From the NCBI RefSeq assembly GCF_003205615.1, contig NZ_PYBV01000046.1:1-64000 (forward strand): DNA of 64,000 nucleotides, written 5' to 3'. Of this stretch, positions 18,601 to 26,862 are shown one piece after another (the stretch's first letter is position 1; the number at the start of each line of letters is the position of its first letter). This DNA comes from Micromonospora arborensis (GTDB lineage: Bacteria; Actinomycetota; Actinomycetes; Mycobacteriales; Micromonosporaceae). The position numbers and the translations under genes are program-made. The notes below the pieces were generated by a model, which did no database searches, was not told the origin of the DNA, and worked only from the letters and a program-made list of their open reading frames with translations.

Positions 18601-19199
18601 TTGAGGCAGCCGTGGTGTACGGCTACTTCCCCGCGTACTCCGAAGGCAATGACCTGGTGGTGCTCGACGAGAACGGGCACGCGGAGCGCGCCCGGTTCTC
18701 CTTCCCCCGGCAGCGGCAGGAGCGGCGGCTCTGCCTGGCGGACTTCTTCAAGCCCAAGGGCGACCAGCTCGATGTGGTCGCGTTGCAACTGGTCACCGTC
18801 GGGCAACCGGTCAGCGAGTACGCGGCGAAGCTGTTCGCCCGCAACGAGTACCGCGACTACCTGGAGGTGCACGGGCTCTCCGTGCAGCTCACCGAGGCCC
18901 TCGCCGAGTACTGGCACCGGCGCATCCGTTCGGAGATGACGCTGCCCGACGGCCGCCCGCTCGGCCACGACGACCCGACGGACCTGGCCGGGATCCTGCG
19001 CAACGACTACCGGGGCTGCCGGTACGCGTTCGGCTACCCGGCCTGCCCGGACCTGGAGGACCGGGCGAAGATCGTGGACCTGCTCGGTGCGGACCGGATC
19101 GGGGTTGAGCTGTCCGAGGAGTTCCAGCTGATGCCGGAACAGGCCACCGACGCGATCGTGGTGCACCACCCGGAGGCCAGCTACTTCAACGCCAAGTAG
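15684..19199 (+). CDS. metH: Cobalamin-dependent methionine synthase
   Basis: A 1171-residue MetH that methylates homocysteine from methyltetrahydrofolate via cobalamin. Modules in order: homocysteine-binding domain with zinc ligands C223 (NCSTG) and C289/C290 (GGCCGTTP); pterin-binding domain from about residue 335 (GERTNANGSKAF, LLDLCVDYVGRDG); cap and B12 domains with the axial His in GDVHDIGKN (H734); and a C-terminal SAM-binding activation domain (LRNDYRGCRYAFGYPACPDLEDRAKI). Length and motifs are normal. GTG 15684 is 6 bases after TAACCT, indicating a leaderless mRNA and hence no room for a 5' cobalamin riboswitch. Confidence 0.97.
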   Translation: MRTSLMDVLADRILIADGAMGTMLQAADLTLDDFDGLEGCNEILNVTRPDVVRGVHDAYLAAGADCVETNTFGANLANLAEYDIPQRIRELSEAGARIAREAADAASTPQRPRFVLGSIGPGTKLPTLGHADYATLRDAYQENAAGLIAGGADALIIETCQDLLQVKAAVVGSKRAMAELGQSVPIICHVAVETTGTMLVGSEIGAALAAIEPLGVDLIGLNCSTGPAEMSEHLRYLSQHSRIPLSVMPNAGLPVLTADGAYFPLTPVELAEALERFITEYGVGLIGGCCGTTPEHIRVLSERLHGVTAPAREPRHEAGVSSVYHPVPFAQDASVLMVGERTNANGSKAFREAMLAGDWRACVEIARSQARDGSHLLDLCVDYVGRDGTQDMRELAGRFATASTLPIMLDSTEPAVVEAGLEMLGGRCVVNSVNFEDGDGPDSRYARVMPIVREHGAAVVALLIDEEGQARTQEWKVRVAARLIDDLTGRWGVDRSDILIDALTFPIATGQEETRRDGIETIEAIREIAQRYPGVNFTLGISNISFGLNPAARQVLNSVFLHECVQAGLTSAIVHASKILPMSKIPDEQREVALDLVYDRRREGYDPVQRFLELFEGVDVTSARASRAQELAALPLDERLKRRIVDGERNGLEADLDEAMAGGRAPLSIINDILLDGMKVVGELFGSGQMQLPFVLQSAEVMKTAVAYLEPHMETAEDGGKGRIVLATVRGDVHDIGKNLVDIILSNNGYEVVNIGIKQPISAILDAAEQHRADAIGMSGLLVKSTVIMKENLAEMATRGVAERWPVLLGGAALTRAYVEDDLRSMFPGQVHYARDAFEGLSLMDKVMTAKRGGAPVIDPEREAALAARRARRERQRSVVTESLPELHDSSVRSDVAADVAVPTPPFFGTRVVKGVPMADYAALLDERATFLGQWGLRGARGGSGPSYEELVETEGRPRLRYWLDRLIADQVLEAAVVYGYFPAYSEGNDLVVLDENGHAERARFSFPRQRQERRLCLADFFKPKGDQLDVVALQLVTVGQPVSEYAAKLFARNEYRDYLEVHGLSVQLTEALAEYWHRRIRSEMTLPDGRPLGHDDPTDLAGILRNDYRGCRYAFGYPACPDLEDRAKIVDLLGADRIGVELSEEFQLMPEQATDAIVVHHPEASYFNAK

Positions 19200-19321
19200 C
19201 GCCGTGGCGTAGGGAACCATTCGCCCAGTCGGTAATCGGACGCAAGATCCAGCCGGCTGTGGGACATACGGCTCCCCGCTTCAGGCCTAGCGTCACCCCA
19301 GGAGCGATCAAAGGGGTGGGG

Positions 19322-22300
19322 ATGCCGGATCCGGACGTCACGCCACCGGCCGTCACCCTTCCCAAGGGCGGCGGTGCGGCGCGGGGGATCGGTGAGAAGT
19401 TTGCCGCCGACCCGGCGACCGGGGCCGGTTCGATGACCGTTCCGATCGCGTCCAGCCCTGGTCGCAACGGGTTTGGCCCGCAGTTGGCGCTGACCTACGA
19501 CTCGGGCGCCGGAGACGGCCCTTTCGGTCTCGGCTGGGGTCTGGGGCTGCCCATGATCACTCGCAAGACCGACACGGGCCTTCCCAGGTACGACGAGTCT
19601 GACGTCTACCTGCTCTCCGGTGCCGAGGACCTCACACCGGTGCTGGTCAACGTTGGCGAGCATTCGTGGGAGCCCGAGCGGTTGCCGAACCGGACCGTCG
19701 GCGCAGCGACGTATGCGGTGCGGCGATATCGCCCACGGGTGGAGGGACTGTTTGCCCGAATCGAACAGTGGACCGACGTGGACGATCCCGCTGACGTCTT
19801 CTGGCGGTCGATCTCGCGGGACGACGTGACCACGTGGTATGGCCGGACTGCGGAGTCGCGTATCGCCGACCCCGCTGACCCACGTCGGATCTTCAGCTGG
19901 TTGATCAGCGAGACGCACGACGACAAGGGTGACCTGATCACGTATGCGTACCGGCCGGAGAACGACGAGCGGGTCGACACCAGGCTGGCCTCCGAACACC
20001 ACCGATCGCACGGCGCGAACCGATACCTGAAGCGGGTCCGCTACGGCAACCATCGGCCGTACCTGCCCGTACTTGATCCGGGGGCCGTCTGGCCGGCCTT
20101 GCCCGGCGACGACGAGTGGTTCTTCGAGATGGTCTTCGACTACGGCGACGAGGACGGGGTCTGGCCGGTACGTCCGGACCCGTTCTCGGTGTACCGCCCT
20201 GGTTTCGAGGTTCGCACCTATCGACTGTGTCAGCGGGTGCTGATGGTGCACCACTTTCCCGACGTGCCTGACGTTGGCGCTGGTTGCCTGGTCCGCTCGA
20301 CCGAGTTCGACTACTCGCACGACCTGTTCAGCACACTCGCCTCGGTAACTCAACACGGCTATCAGCGCCGCTCCGACGGCTATCAAGAGCGGTCGCTGCC
20401 GCCGCTGGAGTTCGGCTACACCAAGGCGGAGGTCCAGGGACGGTGGCGTGAGCTGGCCGGCGACAGCCTGGACAACCTGCCAATCGGGCTCGACGGCGCG
20501 CAGTACCGCTGGGTCGACCTGGACGGTGACGGGCTGCCGGGCGTGCTGACCGAGCAGGGCGGGACCTGGTACTACAAGCGCAACCGCAGCGAGGCGGGGC
20601 TGGGGCCGCTGGAGGTTGTCGCGTCCCGCCCGGTGCTGACGTTGGCCGACGGTGCGCAGTTCCTCGACCTGGCCGGGGACGGCCGGCCAGACGTCGTGCA
20701 GTTCACCGGGCCGGTTCCGGGTTTTCAGGAGCGTGACGGCGACGGCTGGGCGGCCTTCACCGCTTTTCGGTCGCTGCCCGTTGTGGACTTCGACGATCCG
20801 GAGCTGCGGTTCGTCGACCTCGACGGTGACGGGCACGTCGATCTGCTTGTCGCAGAGCCGGATGCGATGAGCTGGCACCAGGCCTTGGGCGAGGATGGTT
20901 TCGGGCCGCGCCAACGGATCCCGGCCGTGCGGGACGTGGATCGCGGGCCGGACCTGGCCCTCGCCGACATGAGCGGCGACGGGCTGAGTGATCTGGTCCG
21001 GATCGGCAACGGAGAAATCTGCTACTGGCCGAACCTGGGCTACGGCCGCTTCGGACCGAAAATAACCATGGACAACGCGCCGCGGTTCGATCGGCAGGAC
21101 CGTTTCGATCCACGTCGGGTGCTTCTCGCCGACGTCGACGGCTCAGGCCGGACCGACATCATCTACCTGCACCCCGACGGCATCCGGGTCCATCTCAACC
21201 GCGCCGGCAACGGCTGGGGCGCAGCGGTGCGGCTGCCGGCCGGTCCGCCGGTCGGCTCACCGGCCGGGGTGCGGGTGCTCGACCTGTTCGGCAACGGCAC
21301 CGCCTGCCTGGTGTGGTCGTCTTCCCTGCCGGCCGACGCCGGCCGACCGGTGCGGTACCTCGATCTGATGGGAGGCCAGAAACCACATCTGCTGGTCAAG
21401 GTGCGCAACAATCTTGGTGCCGAGACCGAGATCGAGTACGCCCCGTCGACCCGGTACTACCTGCGGGACCGGGCGGCCGGCACACCCTGGGTGACGCGCG
21501 TGGCATTCCCGGTGCACGTCGTCGCCCGGGCGACGGTCCGCGACCGCTGGCTCGGGACGAGCTTCACCAGCACCTACAGCTACCACCACGGCTATTTCGA
21601 CGGGCCGGAGCGCGAGTTCCGCGGGTTCGGGCGGGTCGAGCAGGTCGACGTCGAGGACCATGGCACGTTCGCCGCGGCGAACCCGGCCAGTCCGTACGTC
21701 ACCGCCGACAACCGCCTCTACCAGCCCCCGGTCAAGACCGTCACCTGGTATCACACCGGTGCGCCAGCGGGAGAACGTGCTCTGCACCAGCTGACCCGCG
21801 AATACCACCGGTTCCCGGGACCGTTCACCGAACGGGTGCTGCCCGAGCCGGACCTGGAAGCCCTGGGTGGCACCACCGAAGAGCGCCGCGAAGCGCTGCG
21901 GGCCTGCAAGGGCGTGGTGCTGCGCCAAGAGGTGTACGAGCTGGATGCCGCCGCCCTGGAGCGAGGCCGATCCGAGCCGGTTCGGCTCTTCTCGGTGACC
22001 TCGCACTCCTGCCTGATCCAGTTGGTGCAGCCGCGGGGCGCCAACAAGCACGCGGTCTTCCACGTCACCGACGCCGAGGAGGTGACCTACCACCATGAAC
22101 TGGACCTGCGGGATCCGGCGAGCCGACCGGACCCGCGGATCAGCCACCGACTCAACCTGGAGGTCGACGACCTCGGCAATGTCCGGCAGACAGTGACAGT
22201 CGGTTATCCGCGGCGGCTGCCAGCCCCGATCGCGCCCGACCCGCTCCTGCCCGACGGGGCGGCGGCCCTCGTCGTGGCCGTTCAGGACGAGATGCACGTG

Positions 22301-25300
22301 AACTACGCCCGGATGGGCTACACCGCTGACGTGGTTGCCGAGCCGGACGCCTACCGGCTGCGGTTGCCCTGTGAGACGCGGTCGTACCAGGTCACCGGTC
22401 TGCGGCCAGCGGGCGACTACTTCACCCCGGACGAGGTGCTGCTCGCCGTGACCGGTGCCGCGGTGATCCCCTCGCACCTGCTGCCCGACCGGACGACGGC
22501 ACAGAAGCGGCTGGTCGGGCACACCCGATCGGTGTTCTTCAACGAGACGCTGGACGCGCCGCTGCCGCTGGGTGAGCTGACCGCTCGCGCGCTGCCGTAC
22601 GAGACCTATTCGTTGGCCCTGACCGCCGACCTGCTGACCGCGGTGTTCGCCGACCGGCTCACCGCCGAGGTCACCGCGGTGCTCGACGACGAGGCCACCA
22701 GCGGTTACCGCCACGACCCGGAATCGGGCCACTGGCGCTGCTCAGGCACGGCAGGTTTTCAGGCCACCGCGGCCCAGCACTTCCTGCTGCCGGAGCGCTA
22801 CACCGACCCGTTCGGCAACGTCACCCTGCTGGAGCACGACCCGCATGACCTGTACCTGCGGGCGAGCACGGACGCGCTGGGCAACCGCACGGAGGTCACC
22901 GGCTTCGACTTCCGGGTGCTGGCGCCACACGAGATCGAGGACGTGAACGGCAACCGTTCGCAGGTTCGCTTCGACGTGCTCGGCCGTCCGGCGGCGGTGG
23001 CGATGAGCGGCAGAGCGGGCGAGGGAGAACGGCTCGGGCCGGCCGGCGACGATCCCGCGACGGCGGACCTGGCCGCGTTCTTCCTGACCGACGACTACGA
23101 CCCGGCGCGGGCCGTGGGGTTCCTCGGCGAGGCGACCATCCGCTATCTCCACCACCTCGGCGAGACGGTCCGGGACGGCGTGGTCAGCTGGGGTGAGCAT
23201 CCACCGTGCGCGGCCGTGATCATGCGGGAACAGCACGCCGATCTGCCCGGCGGTCCGGTGCAGACAGCGTTCGAGTATTCCAGCGGCACCGGAGCGACAG
23301 TGGTCCGCAAGGTCCAGGCCGAGCCGGCCACGGCAGGCGGGCCGCTGCGGTGGGCGGGGACCGGTCGAACGGTCCTCAACAACAAGGGCAAGCCGGTCAA
23401 ACAGTACGAGCCGTACTTCAGCCCCGCCGTGGTCGGCCACCGCTTCGAGGACCCGCCGGAGACTGGTGTCACGCCGGTGTTCTTCTACGACGCGGTCGGC
23501 CGACTGGTCCGCACCGATCAGCCCGACGGCGCCTGGAGTCGCGCCGAGTTCTCGCCGTGGCAGGTCGCCGCGTACGACCCGAACGACACAGTGCTCGAAC
23601 CGGGCAACGCCTGGTATTCCCGGATGAGTACGTCGGCGGCCGGGTCCGAGCGACGGGCCGCGCTGCTGGCCGCCGGGCACGCCGACACCCCGCCACTCAC
23701 CATTTTGGACAGTCTCGGCCGGACCGTGCTGACCGTGGACCACAACCGCACCGCCGCAGGCGACGTCAGGCATGTCACGTTCACCAGGTTGGCGGCCGAC
23801 GGGCAGCCGCTGTGGGTGCAGGACGCCCGCGGCAACCGGGTCATGCAGTACGTGACACCCCCGCCGGCCGCCGGCCCGTACCGTCTCGACGACCCGGAGA
23901 ACCTCATTCCGACTGGCGGCACTCCCGGCTACGACCTCGCCGGGGGATCGCTGTTCCAACACGGGATGGACGGCGGCGGACGGTGGCTGCTGCCGGACGC
24001 CGCGGGCAAGCCGCTGTTCGCCTGGAACAGTCGTGGTTTTCGGTCGCGCTCGACGTACGACGCGGTGCACCGACCCGTCGGCGTCTTCGTCCGGGCGACC
24101 GGTGGCACGACCCTCACCGGCACCGGGCGCGACCCGGACCAGCCACCCGGGCCGGAGGTGCTGGTCGAGTGGCGGGTGTACGGCGAGGCGCATCCCGACC
24201 CGACTGCGAACCTGCGCGGTCGTCCGTACCAGGTCTTCGACGGCGCTGGCACGACCGTCAACGAGGCGTACGACTTCAAGGGCAACCTGCTCACCGGCGG
24301 ACGCCGCTTCGCCGCCGATCACCGAGGCGTGCCGGACTGGTCGGTCCTCATCGGCCTGGTCGACCCCGGTCAGGTGACCGCCGCCGCCGAGCCGCTGCTG
24401 GAGCCGGGACCGACCCGCACCACCCGGGTCAGGTACGACGCGCTGAACCGCCCGGTCGAGGTGACCACCCCCGACGGCAGCGTCCGCCGGACGACCTTCA
24501 ATGTGGCGGGGCTGCTCGACCGGGTCGACGCGGAACTGTCCGGCGTGCTCACGTCGTTCGTGACGAACGTCGACTACGACGCGCGTGGCCGACGGCAACG
24601 GATCGACTACGGCAACGGCACCACCACCACCTACGAGTACGACACGCGTACGTCGCGGCTGTCCCGGATGCGAACGACCCGTCCGGGTGGTCCGGACGCC
24701 ACCGCGTCGGTGCTCTTCGTCAGCCCGGCCGTGGTGCAGGATCTGCGCTACACGTACGACGCCGTCGGCAACATCACCCGCATCGAGGACGCCGCGCTCG
24801 GCACGACGGTCCAGGCCGGCAACTCGTGCGACTACGCCTACGACGCGCTGTACCGCCTGATCGCCGCGAGCGGCCGCGAACACCGGGGGCAGACCGACTT
24901 CGCGGCCGATGCCCCCGGCCTGCGTGATCACCCGTTCGTCGGCCACCGGGTCCACCCGAACGATCTGCAGGGCCTACGTGGCTACGTGGAGCGCTACACC
25001 TACGATGCGGTGGGCAACATCGAACGGGTGGCGCACCATGACGGCGGTGACGTCGACCAGGCCGGCCCGGTGCGGTGGCAGCGCCGCCACCGGTACGCGG
25101 CGGACAGCAACCGGCTTCTCGCCACCAACCGCCCCGGCGATCCCGACGGCACCTACTCGGCGGCGTACCCGCACGACGCCCACGGCAACATCACCGGCAT
25201 GGCGCATCTGCCGCTGATGCGGTGGGACTACCGGGACCGGCTGTGCGCGGTGGCGCAGCAGGTGGTCAACGACGGGCTACCGGAGACCACGTACTACGTC

Positions 25301-26851
25301 TACGACTCGGCCGGCCAGCGGGTCCGCAAGGTGACCGACACCTCCGGGGGCGACCGCAAGAACGAACGGTCCTACCTGGGCGACTACGAGATCTACCGGG
25401 AGTACGGCGCGACCGGTGCCGTGACGCACGAGCGCGAGACGCTGCAGGTGAGTGACGACAAGCGGCGCATCGCTCTGGTCGAGACCGCCACCAGGCCGGC
25501 CGCCGCACCACGGCTGCGCTTCCAGTTCGGCAACCACCTTGGCTCGGCGAGCGTCGAGCTGGACGAGGCCGGCAACCTGATCGACTACGAGGAGTACCAC
25601 CCGTACGGCACGACGGCGTTCCAGATCGGCCGCTCCGGTGCGGAGGTCAGCCTCAAGCGTTACCGCTACACCACGAAGGAACGTGACGACGAGAGCGGCT
25701 TCGGGTATCACGGTGCGCGTTACTACGCGCCCTGGCTGGGCCGGTGGATCAGTGCGGACCCGGCGGGTCTGATCGACGGCCCCAACCTCTACCAGTACGT
25801 CTCGGGCAGCCCGGTCGGCGACACCGACCTGACCGGTACCGAGGGCGACAGCAACGCGCACACCAGCACCTACGCCCCCTCCCGACCACGACTGACCAGC
25901 ACCGACGACGCCCTCAACCACCTGGCCTCGCTCGCCCCGGACTGCAAGGTGAGCAACGTCGACCAGGACAATACGATGCCGGTGTCGCTGATCATCCGCG
26001 GCGACAAGATGGTGATGGTGGCGAACGGCAAGGAGGTGGCCAGCCAGCGGGCACCCACCGATCAACCGGATCCGGAGCCCTCCGGGTCGTCGGACTGGCC
26101 GGACAGCGTCCCGACCGAGGGCGGTCACAGTGGTTACTTCGCCGCCGGCGCCACCTACGGCTGGCTACAGCACCAGGCCGGGATCAGCGGCATGCTCCCG
26201 ATGCCGTGGGACATCACCGGTGCCCATCATGACCCGATGGATGAGGCCGCCTTCGCCCAGGGTGCGGCCTGGGCGCTGATGCTCGCGTCCACCCTCGACC
26301 TGGCGGTCGCCTTCACAGCGGCCAGGGCAATCGGCGTGGTTGAGACGAACCCATGGCAGTACGGCCAGATCGGCAAGGGTCCGCAGCTGTCGCTGGCCGG
26401 GGACATCGCGATGGATCGGGTCCACGTGCTAGAGGCGCGCGCCGCGGCAAGTACCGCGGCCGCGACCTTGCTGATGAAGAAGTACGGCGGCGGTTCCGCA
26501 CCGACCGGGCCGGACAAGAGCGACTATCGCGGCCGCTACAACCAGGAGCGCATCCAGCAGGGCAAGAAGCCGCTGCCAGCGGAGTACGACGCGCACCACC
26601 GTATTCCGCAGCACTACCGCGATCATGCCGAGTTCAAGAAGGCCGACTTCGACTTCGACGCGCCGTCGAACATCCGGGGAGTCAAGGGCTGGCGTGCTGT
26701 CGAGGCGGGCAAGGCCCGAGCCAACTATCACGGCGAGATCAGCGAGTGGTGGCGGCAGTTCCAGCTGGCGTTCCCGTCGGCCACCCGTGACCAGATCAAG
26801 CGGTTCGCGATTGAAATCGACCGGGGTTACGCGCGCTACTACTTCCGATGA
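19322..26851 (+). CDS. Tc toxin TcB-TcC fusion with C-terminal effector
   Basis: A 2509-residue fusion of the cocoon subunits of a Tc (toxin complex) toxin. Residues 1-320 are SpvB-like (LPKGGGAARGIGEKF, GPQLALTYDSGAGDGPFGLGW). Five FG-GAP-like beta-propeller motifs follow at about 398, 448, 499, 549 and 604 (DLDGDG, DMSGDG and so on), then the TcdB middle regions and RHS/YD repeats (YTYDAVGNI at about 1811 and 1893). The RHS core ends at about 2176 with GRWISADPAG and DGPNLYQYV, the self-cleaving end of TcC. The last 333 residues are the hypervariable payload, with EYDAHHRIPQ (HH 2425-2426) suggesting an AHH/HNH-type nuclease. ATG 19322 follows AAAGGGGTGG. TcB and TcC are separate genes in many insect pathogens and fused in others. 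Confidence 0.93.
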   Translation: MPDPDVTPPAVTLPKGGGAARGIGEKFAADPATGAGSMTVPIASSPGRNGFGPQLALTYDSGAGDGPFGLGWGLGLPMITRKTDTGLPRYDESDVYLLSGAEDLTPVLVNVGEHSWEPERLPNRTVGAATYAVRRYRPRVEGLFARIEQWTDVDDPADVFWRSISRDDVTTWYGRTAESRIADPADPRRIFSWLISETHDDKGDLITYAYRPENDERVDTRLASEHHRSHGANRYLKRVRYGNHRPYLPVLDPGAVWPALPGDDEWFFEMVFDYGDEDGVWPVRPDPFSVYRPGFEVRTYRLCQRVLMVHHFPDVPDVGAGCLVRSTEFDYSHDLFSTLASVTQHGYQRRSDGYQERSLPPLEFGYTKAEVQGRWRELAGDSLDNLPIGLDGAQYRWVDLDGDGLPGVLTEQGGTWYYKRNRSEAGLGPLEVVASRPVLTLADGAQFLDLAGDGRPDVVQFTGPVPGFQERDGDGWAAFTAFRSLPVVDFDDPELRFVDLDGDGHVDLLVAEPDAMSWHQALGEDGFGPRQRIPAVRDVDRGPDLALADMSGDGLSDLVRIGNGEICYWPNLGYGRFGPKITMDNAPRFDRQDRFDPRRVLLADVDGSGRTDIIYLHPDGIRVHLNRAGNGWGAAVRLPAGPPVGSPAGVRVLDLFGNGTACLVWSSSLPADAGRPVRYLDLMGGQKPHLLVKVRNNLGAETEIEYAPSTRYYLRDRAAGTPWVTRVAFPVHVVARATVRDRWLGTSFTSTYSYHHGYFDGPEREFRGFGRVEQVDVEDHGTFAAANPASPYVTADNRLYQPPVKTVTWYHTGAPAGERALHQLTREYHRFPGPFTERVLPEPDLEALGGTTEERREALRACKGVVLRQEVYELDAAALERGRSEPVRLFSVTSHSCLIQLVQPRGANKHAVFHVTDAEEVTYHHELDLRDPASRPDPRISHRLNLEVDDLGNVRQTVTVGYPRRLPAPIAPDPLLPDGAAALVVAVQDEMHVNYARMGYTADVVAEPDAYRLRLPCETRSYQVTGLRPAGDYFTPDEVLLAVTGAAVIPSHLLPDRTTAQKRLVGHTRSVFFNETLDAPLPLGELTARALPYETYSLALTADLLTAVFADRLTAEVTAVLDDEATSGYRHDPESGHWRCSGTAGFQATAAQHFLLPERYTDPFGNVTLLEHDPHDLYLRASTDALGNRTEVTGFDFRVLAPHEIEDVNGNRSQVRFDVLGRPAAVAMSGRAGEGERLGPAGDDPATADLAAFFLTDDYDPARAVGFLGEATIRYLHHLGETVRDGVVSWGEHPPCAAVIMREQHADLPGGPVQTAFEYSSGTGATVVRKVQAEPATAGGPLRWAGTGRTVLNNKGKPVKQYEPYFSPAVVGHRFEDPPETGVTPVFFYDAVGRLVRTDQPDGAWSRAEFSPWQVAAYDPNDTVLEPGNAWYSRMSTSAAGSERRAALLAAGHADTPPLTILDSLGRTVLTVDHNRTAAGDVRHVTFTRLAADGQPLWVQDARGNRVMQYVTPPPAAGPYRLDDPENLIPTGGTPGYDLAGGSLFQHGMDGGGRWLLPDAAGKPLFAWNSRGFRSRSTYDAVHRPVGVFVRATGGTTLTGTGRDPDQPPGPEVLVEWRVYGEAHPDPTANLRGRPYQVFDGAGTTVNEAYDFKGNLLTGGRRFAADHRGVPDWSVLIGLVDPGQVTAAAEPLLEPGPTRTTRVRYDALNRPVEVTTPDGSVRRTTFNVAGLLDRVDAELSGVLTSFVTNVDYDARGRRQRIDYGNGTTTTYEYDTRTSRLSRMRTTRPGGPDATASVLFVSPAVVQDLRYTYDAVGNITRIEDAALGTTVQAGNSCDYAYDALYRLIAASGREHRGQTDFAADAPGLRDHPFVGHRVHPNDLQGLRGYVERYTYDAVGNIERVAHHDGGDVDQAGPVRWQRRHRYAADSNRLLATNRPGDPDGTYSAAYPHDAHGNITGMAHLPLMRWDYRDRLCAVAQQVVNDGLPETTYYVYDSAGQRVRKVTDTSGGDRKNERSYLGDYEIYREYGATGAVTHERETLQVSDDKRRIALVETATRPAAAPRLRFQFGNHLGSASVELDEAGNLIDYEEYHPYGTTAFQIGRSGAEVSLKRYRYTTKERDDESGFGYHGARYYAPWLGRWISADPAGLIDGPNLYQYVSGSPVGDTDLTGTEGDSNAHTSTYAPSRPRLTSTDDALNHLASLAPDCKVSNVDQDNTMPVSLIIRGDKMVMVANGKEVASQRAPTDQPDPEPSGSSDWPDSVPTEGGHSGYFAAGATYGWLQHQAGISGMLPMPWDITGAHHDPMDEAAFAQGAAWALMLASTLDLAVAFTAARAIGVVETNPWQYGQIGKGPQLSLAGDIAMDRVHVLEARAAASTAAATLLMKKYGGGSAPTGPDKSDYRGRYNQERIQQGKKPLPAEYDAHHRIPQHYRDHAEFKKADFDFDAPSNIRGVKGWRAVEAGKARANYHGEISEWWRQFQLAFPSATRDQIKRFAIEIDRGYARYYFR

Positions 26852-26862
26852 CGGGGTGAGTC

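Noticed and set aside
15519-19220. A 1233-residue open frame on the minus strand opposite metH
   Set aside because: It is the antisense shadow of metH, rich in His, Arg, Val and Leu with no motifs; such frames are common in GC-rich genes.
22742-24955. A 737-residue minus-strand frame opposite the TcB-TcC gene
   Set aside because: Antisense shadow of the real gene; no start site or family pattern.
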